NCBI GenBank assembly: GCA_035620515.1
Contig: DASPGR010000284.1
Coordinates: forward strand, 1-9,201
Source of the DNA: SG8-41 sp035620515
Lineage (GTDB): Bacteria; Pseudomonadota; Gammaproteobacteria; Burkholderiales; SG8-41
Length of the DNA stretch: 9,201 nucleotides
Reading direction: 5' to 3'
Shown here: piece after piece, positions 6,436 to 9,201 of the stretch
Position numbering within the stretch: the first letter of the stretch is position 1
Layout: every line of letters starts with the position of its first letter
The notes under the pieces: model-generated
Told to the model about the DNA's origin: nothing
Database searches by the model: none
The model's input: only the letters and a program-made list of their open reading frames with translations
Program-made: the position numbers and the translations under genes

Positions 6436-7476
6436 TTATGTCCGGGCGTCTGCCCAGGGGTGCAGCACGATCTTGTGCGCCTCCACGTCGCGAGACTCGA
6501 GGAGCTTGAGGGCGTCCTCGGCCTGCGCGAGCGGGAAGCGGTGGCTGATATAGAGATCCGGATTGATCTTGCCGCCGGCGATGAGCTCCAGGCACGGCGC
6601 AAAGGCGCGGAAATTCCCGCGCGAGAAATTGAGGTCGATCTCGCGGTCCTTGAGATAGGCGATCGGGATCGTCGCCTTGTTCTCGGGAAAAGTCCCGACC
6701 ACCGTGATCTGGCCGCCGCGCTTGACCATGCGCACGGCGTCCGCGACGGTGCGCTCCTGGAAGCCGCCGACGCACTCGATGACGCGATCGAACCCGCGCC
6801 CGCCGGTGGCGGCGAGCGCGCATTCCCGAAGGTCCCCGTCGCTGGCGTTCCACGCATGGGGAACACCCAGCTTGAGCGCCAGCGCCAGGCGGTATTGCAG
6901 AAGGTCGAGAATGGTGATCTCCGCTCCCATCGAGCGCGCGATAAGCGCTGCGCCGAGCCCCACCGGACCCGCGCCAATGACGGCGATCCGCTCCCCGGGC
7001 CCGGGTTTCACCCGGTCCGCGACCGCGTGATAACTGATGCCGAGCACCTGCACGGCTGAGGCCTGGTCGAAGGTTACATTGTCGGGAAGGGGATAGAGGT
7101 TGAATTCCGGCACCCGCGCGTACTCCGCGTACGCGCCATCGCAGTCAAAGCCCATCGTCCTCAGCGTCTCGCAGATGTTCGAGCGCCCGTCGCGGCACGG
7201 TCCGCAGGTTCCGCAGGGCAGATCGATATCGCAACACACGCGTTGTCCCGCCCGGAATGCCGATTCCCTTCCGGCGGCAACGATCTCGCCGGAGAACTCA
7301 TGACCGAGCACGCGCGGGAGACTCAGCCGCGGGTGCTTGCCGTGGTAGGCATGCAGGTCCGATCCGCAGATCGAGCAGGCGCGCACCTTGACCACCACCT
7401 CGCCCGGTCCCGGCGCGGGATCAGGCACCGCCTCCCGGCGCAGATCCCCGCCGGCGTGAAGCACCATCGCTTTCAT
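6436..7476 (-). CDS. Zinc-dependent MDR-family alcohol/polyol dehydrogenase, 346 aa
   Basis: Medium-chain dehydrogenase that oxidises an alcohol or polyol with NAD(P), using two zinc ions per subunit. The GroES-like N-terminal domain holds the catalytic zinc ligands Cys37 (CSICGSD, 34-40) and His59-Glu60 (GHEFSGE, 58-64). The structural zinc lobe has Cys88, Cys91, Cys94 and Cys102, complete. The Rossmann domain carries VIGAGPVGLGAA (166-177), with Asp191 after the second strand (TILD), which suggests NAD. The layout resembles threonine 3-dehydrogenase, sorbitol or idonate dehydrogenases, and the substrate is unknown. The start is the ATG at 7476 with GGAAG about 9 nt upstream. It is first in an operon with the Bug receptor gene, implying that the receptor delivers this enzyme's substrate or a precursor. 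A convincing promoter lies at 7506-7534. Confidence 0.93.
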   Translation of the reverse strand: MKAMVLHAGGDLRREAVPDPAPGPGEVVVKVRACSICGSDLHAYHGKHPRLSLPRVLGHEFSGEIVAAGRESAFRAGQRVCCDIDLPCGTCGPCRDGRSNICETLRTMGFDCDGAYAEYARVPEFNLYPLPDNVTFDQASAVQVLGISYHAVADRVKPGPGERIAVIGAGPVGLGAALIARSMGAEITILDLLQYRLALALKLGVPHAWNASDGDLRECALAATGGRGFDRVIECVGGFQERTVADAVRMVKRGGQITVVGTFPENKATIPIAYLKDREIDLNFSRGNFRAFAPCLELIAGGKINPDLYISHRFPLAQAEDALKLLESRDVEAHKIVLHPWADART

Positions 7477-7496
7477 TGGATATTTCTTCCGGAATC

Positions 7497-7516
7497 GGGG
7501 CTCTCTTTATAGCCCC
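7497..7516. repeat. Inverted repeat overlapping the -10 element (operator candidate)
   Basis: Perfect arms GGGGCT (7497-7502) and AGCCCC (7511-7516) flank an 8 bp centre that holds most of the -10 TATAAA. Placement over the -10 and the predicted start site suits a repressor operator. It might instead be a hairpin at the end of transcripts from the upstream nnrS-like gene, but there is no T-run. Confidence 0.4.
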
Positions 7517-7534
7517 GCCGCGGCGACGAATCAA
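7506..7534 (-). promoter_or_regulatory. Sigma70-like promoter for the adh-Bug operon
   Basis: On the minus strand, TTGATT (7534-7529, -35, 4 of 6 consensus bases) and TATAAA (7511-7506, -10, 5 of 6) are separated by exactly 17 bp. Transcription would start near 7499, giving a leader of about 23 nt before the ATG at 7476. The -10 lies across the loop and one arm of the inverted repeat at 7497-7516. Confidence 0.6.
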
Positions 7535-7539
7535 CGGCG

Positions 7540-7587
7540 GCGATCGAGTTCCCGGCCGAGCGCCGTACTGTGGACCCGGCCGATCGC
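7540..7587. repeat. Long-loop inverted repeat downstream of nnrS-like gene
   Basis: GCGATCG (7540-7546) and CGATCGC (7581-7587) are perfect 7 bp complements. Between and overlapping them, CCCGGCCGA occurs twice in direct orientation (7551-7559 and 7575-7583). It lies immediately after the NnrS stop codon. It may mark a transcript end or be compositional coincidence. Confidence 0.25.
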
Positions 7588-7588
7588 G

Positions 7589-8785
7589 TCAACCCGGGCG
7601 GCCGTCGGCGCGCGCACGGGTGAGAATGGGCCAGTAAGCCAGGGTGAAGATGGCGAATGCCAGGGACCACACCACGCCCGAAGCGATGCTGGCCGCAAGG
7701 AAGAGGGCGGGCGACGCGATCGGCACCAGCGCGCGCGCCGCGGCCGCGAACTGTATCAGCACGTACGACGCCGTTTCGGCGCGGCCGGCGGCGAGCGGCC
7801 GGCCGGTGTGGCCCAGCGCGGAGCGCGTCATCATGCCGAGCGTCATGCCGCCAATGGCGCCGATTGTGAGCGCGTGCGTCGCCAGGCCCGGAACGATCCA
7901 GCCGAATCCGGCGCCGGCCCGCAACGCAAGGTGCACGACGATCCACGCGTAGGACGCGTGCAGTATCCAGAGCAGCGGATCGCGGCGCGTGCTGAGCGGC
8001 GACCAGAGAACGAGCCGGGCGGCGTGGGCCAGGGCGCCGGCGCCTGCGATCACGGCGGCGAGGCGCGCGTGCCCGTAGAGATCGGCAGCGAGCAGCGCAA
8101 CGACGGTGCCCAGCGCCGCGACCTCAACGGCGGCGATCCGGCGCGCGCCGGCGCCAGGCACCGCATTGTTGGTGAACATCGGCACGACCCGGCCGGCGAT
8201 GATCGCGATGATGAGGAGAACGACGTCGAGACCGACCGTGAGCGCGAGTCCGGGAAGGAACGGAGCGGTTCCGAGCAGCGCGGCATAAAAGGCGAGATTG
8301 GCTGCGCCCAGAGCCAGCACGAGAAACACGAAGAGGACGTTGCGGTAGTTTCCGGCGGCCACGAGCGGCCCTCCGATTCCGATTGCTACCGCGAGCGCGA
8401 AAAGCATGTCGGGGACGATCGCCCACTCGCGCCATGGCGTGAGCGCAAGCATGCGCGCGCAAAGCCACAGGCTCGCGATCAGGGCCAGCGCCGCCCCGGC
8501 AGGCGTTGGTCTCTGCGTCCAGTTTCGAACCGCGGTAAAAAGAAACCCGGCGATTACAGCGAAAGCGTAGCCGAAGAGCATCTCGTGCGCATGCCAGTGC
8601 GATTCCTGCAGGAGGTTTGCGGAGGACACGCGTCCGGATAGCTGCGCGGCCCAGAGGCCGATGCTGAGCGTTGCGAATACCCCCGCCAGCAGATAGAACG
8701 GCCGAAACCCCAGCGCCAGCGCGGCAAAGCGCGCGGGGTTCGGTGGCGGCATGGAGTTCGGCGGCGACACGACGGGAACGTTCAT
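7589..8785 (-). CDS. nnrS: NnrS family membrane protein, 398 aa
   Basis: Polytopic inner-membrane protein. In Rhodobacter and Vibrio, NnrS is a heme- and copper-containing membrane protein tied to nitric oxide stress and denitrification. After a Pro-rich N-terminus (6-17), about eleven or twelve hydrophobic segments span residues 21-390. Family-typical positions: ALGFRPFYLLAG (24-35) at the first segment; the histidine cluster His63, His65, His67 in HWHAHEM followed by FGYAFAVIAGFL; the motif RVVPMFTNN (199-207) after a long hydrophobic helix; His286; and HALTIGAIGGMTLGMMTR (304-321) with His326 shortly after. These histidines are the likely metal ligands, by inference. Length is normal. The ATG at 8785 is chosen because the longer reading would overlap the upstream gene; the ribosome-binding site is weak. 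It follows the Mut7-C gene by 28 bp. No FNR or NnrR site is visible directly upstream. Confidence 0.9.
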   Translation of the reverse strand: MNVPVVSPPNSMPPPNPARFAALALGFRPFYLLAGVFATLSIGLWAAQLSGRVSSANLLQESHWHAHEMLFGYAFAVIAGFLFTAVRNWTQRPTPAGAALALIASLWLCARMLALTPWREWAIVPDMLFALAVAIGIGGPLVAAGNYRNVLFVFLVLALGAANLAFYAALLGTAPFLPGLALTVGLDVVLLIIAIIAGRVVPMFTNNAVPGAGARRIAAVEVAALGTVVALLAADLYGHARLAAVIAGAGALAHAARLVLWSPLSTRRDPLLWILHASYAWIVVHLALRAGAGFGWIVPGLATHALTIGAIGGMTLGMMTRSALGHTGRPLAAGRAETASYVLIQFAAAARALVPIASPALFLAASIASGVVWSLAFAIFTLAYWPILTRARADGRPG

Positions 8786-8792
8786 GACCGGC

Positions 8793-8804
8793 GGCTCGAG
8801 AGCC
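8793..8804. repeat. Short hairpin between the Mut7-C and nnrS genes
   Basis: GGCTC-GA-GAGCC forms a perfect 5 bp inverted repeat, ending 7 bp before the nnrS start codon on the minus strand. It occupies the place where a Shine-Dalgarno would be, and none is evident. It could modulate nnrS translation or be chance. Confidence 0.25.
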
Positions 8805-8813
8805 CCTCGATGC

Positions 8814-9201
8814 TCATGAGGCGTCGTTGGCCGCCGGAACGGCAACTTTGAGCGAAGCACCGAGCATCTCGCGCATTCGCTGCCAGTGTGAGCCTTCCCA
8901 ATATATTCTCCGGCACCCGGGGCATCGCACGAATGTCTCGTAGCGTTCCGCGATGCGCGGCGGCACGTGCCCGAGGGCGGCCTCGCGCTCAAGCGTTTCA
9001 AGGGGAAGGTTGCAATGCAGGCACAGGGTGAAGGGCTTCATACGCGCGGCGAGTCCGAAACGCGTCGCGACTTCCCGCAGCTGCGCCTCGGGCTTGCGTG
9101 CGTGCACGAAGCAGCCGCGCGCGATCTCCCGGCACTTGAGCAGCTCGCGGTCGCGCGTGAGAACGGTTCGCCGCTCGCGCGCGGCGAGACGGAGAATGTC
9201 G
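8814..9201 (-). CDS. Mut7-C RNase-domain protein with C-terminal zinc ribbon (5' end beyond window)
   Basis: Partial gene: 128 codons are visible and the reading frame is open to the right edge, so the N-terminus is missing. A GTG at 9107 is in frame but internal: the preceding residues are clearly family sequence. VLTRDRELLKCREIARGCFV (13-32 of the visible part) matches the PIN-like core of Mut7-C proteins, with the acidic TRD motif. It is followed by the typical QLREV...RF.L helix (40-50). The zinc ribbon has Cys60, Cys63, Cys93 and Cys96 (CLHC...CPGC), followed by IYWEGSHWQRM (99-109). The family is named after the C-terminal domain of Mut-7 exonucleases and is predicted to be an RNase; activity of the bacterial stand-alone form is not established. 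It lies 28 bp upstream of nnrS on the same strand and is probably cotranscribed with it. Confidence 0.88.
   Translation of the reverse strand, partial: DILRLAARERRTVLTRDRELLKCREIARGCFVHARKPEAQLREVATRFGLAARMKPFTLCLHCNLPLETLEREAALGHVPPRIAERYETFVRCPGCRRIYWEGSHWQRMREMLGASLKVAVPAANDAS

Noticed and set aside
5779..7059. Plus-strand open frame of 426 codons antisense to the Bug and zinc dehydrogenase genes
   Set aside because: It runs across the junction of two genes that have strong motifs and ribosome-binding sites on the minus strand. Its own composition is typical of a shadow frame.
7808..8641. Plus-strand open frame of 277 codons antisense to nnrS
   Set aside because: It is a strongly hydrophilic Arg/Glu/Gly-rich product, as expected from the reverse complement of a hydrophobic membrane protein gene.

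Overview
The window is a gene-dense, strongly GC-rich stretch of bacterial chromosome. Nine protein-coding genes were found: seven complete and one cut at each edge. There are no RNA genes, insertion sequences, CRISPR arrays or broken genes, and no gene-free stretch longer than about 130 bp. A Bug/TctC-type periplasmic receptor, an NnrS protein, a BFD-like thiamine-diphosphate enzyme and several acyl- or alcohol-type dehydrogenases together suggest a betaproteobacterium, most likely from Burkholderiales or a related uncultured lineage. That placement is inference from gene content, not from a phylogenetic marker.

Layout. At the left (1-2742, minus strand) a malic enzyme gene is followed 5 bp later by a benzoylformate-decarboxylase-like ThDP enzyme that runs off the left edge. 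The short region upstream of the malic enzyme carries a perfect FNR/Anr-type site, TTGAT-N4-ATCAA, nested inside a second inverted repeat. From 2743 to 4410 (minus strand) lie a classical SDR dehydrogenase and then an alpha/beta hydrolase. A divergent promoter region (4411-4538) separates them from a plus-strand beta-hydroxyacid dehydrogenase with a GTG start (4539-5420). This gene converges, with a 22 bp gap, on a minus-strand pair: a zinc alcohol dehydrogenase (7476-6436) followed by a Bug/TctC solute receptor (6420-5443). The pair has a good sigma70-like promoter whose -10 element overlaps an inverted repeat. On the right (7589-9201, minus strand) are a truncated Mut7-C/PIN-like protein with a zinc ribbon and an NnrS membrane protein.

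How the genes may work together. The centre looks like an accessory catabolic locus for an organic acid, polyol or sugar acid. The Bug receptor would capture substrate in the periplasm. Three dehydrogenases from unrelated families (MDR, SDR, beta-HAD) would oxidise or reduce hydroxyl groups, a hydrolase would cleave an ester or C-C bond, and the malic enzyme and ThDP enzyme would act on the resulting 2-oxo acids. No regulator gene and no TctA/TctB permease lie inside the window, and the substrate cannot be read from sequence alone. NnrS and the FNR-type box both point to low-oxygen or nitrogen-oxide physiology, but they are not adjacent and a shared regulon is only a hypothesis.
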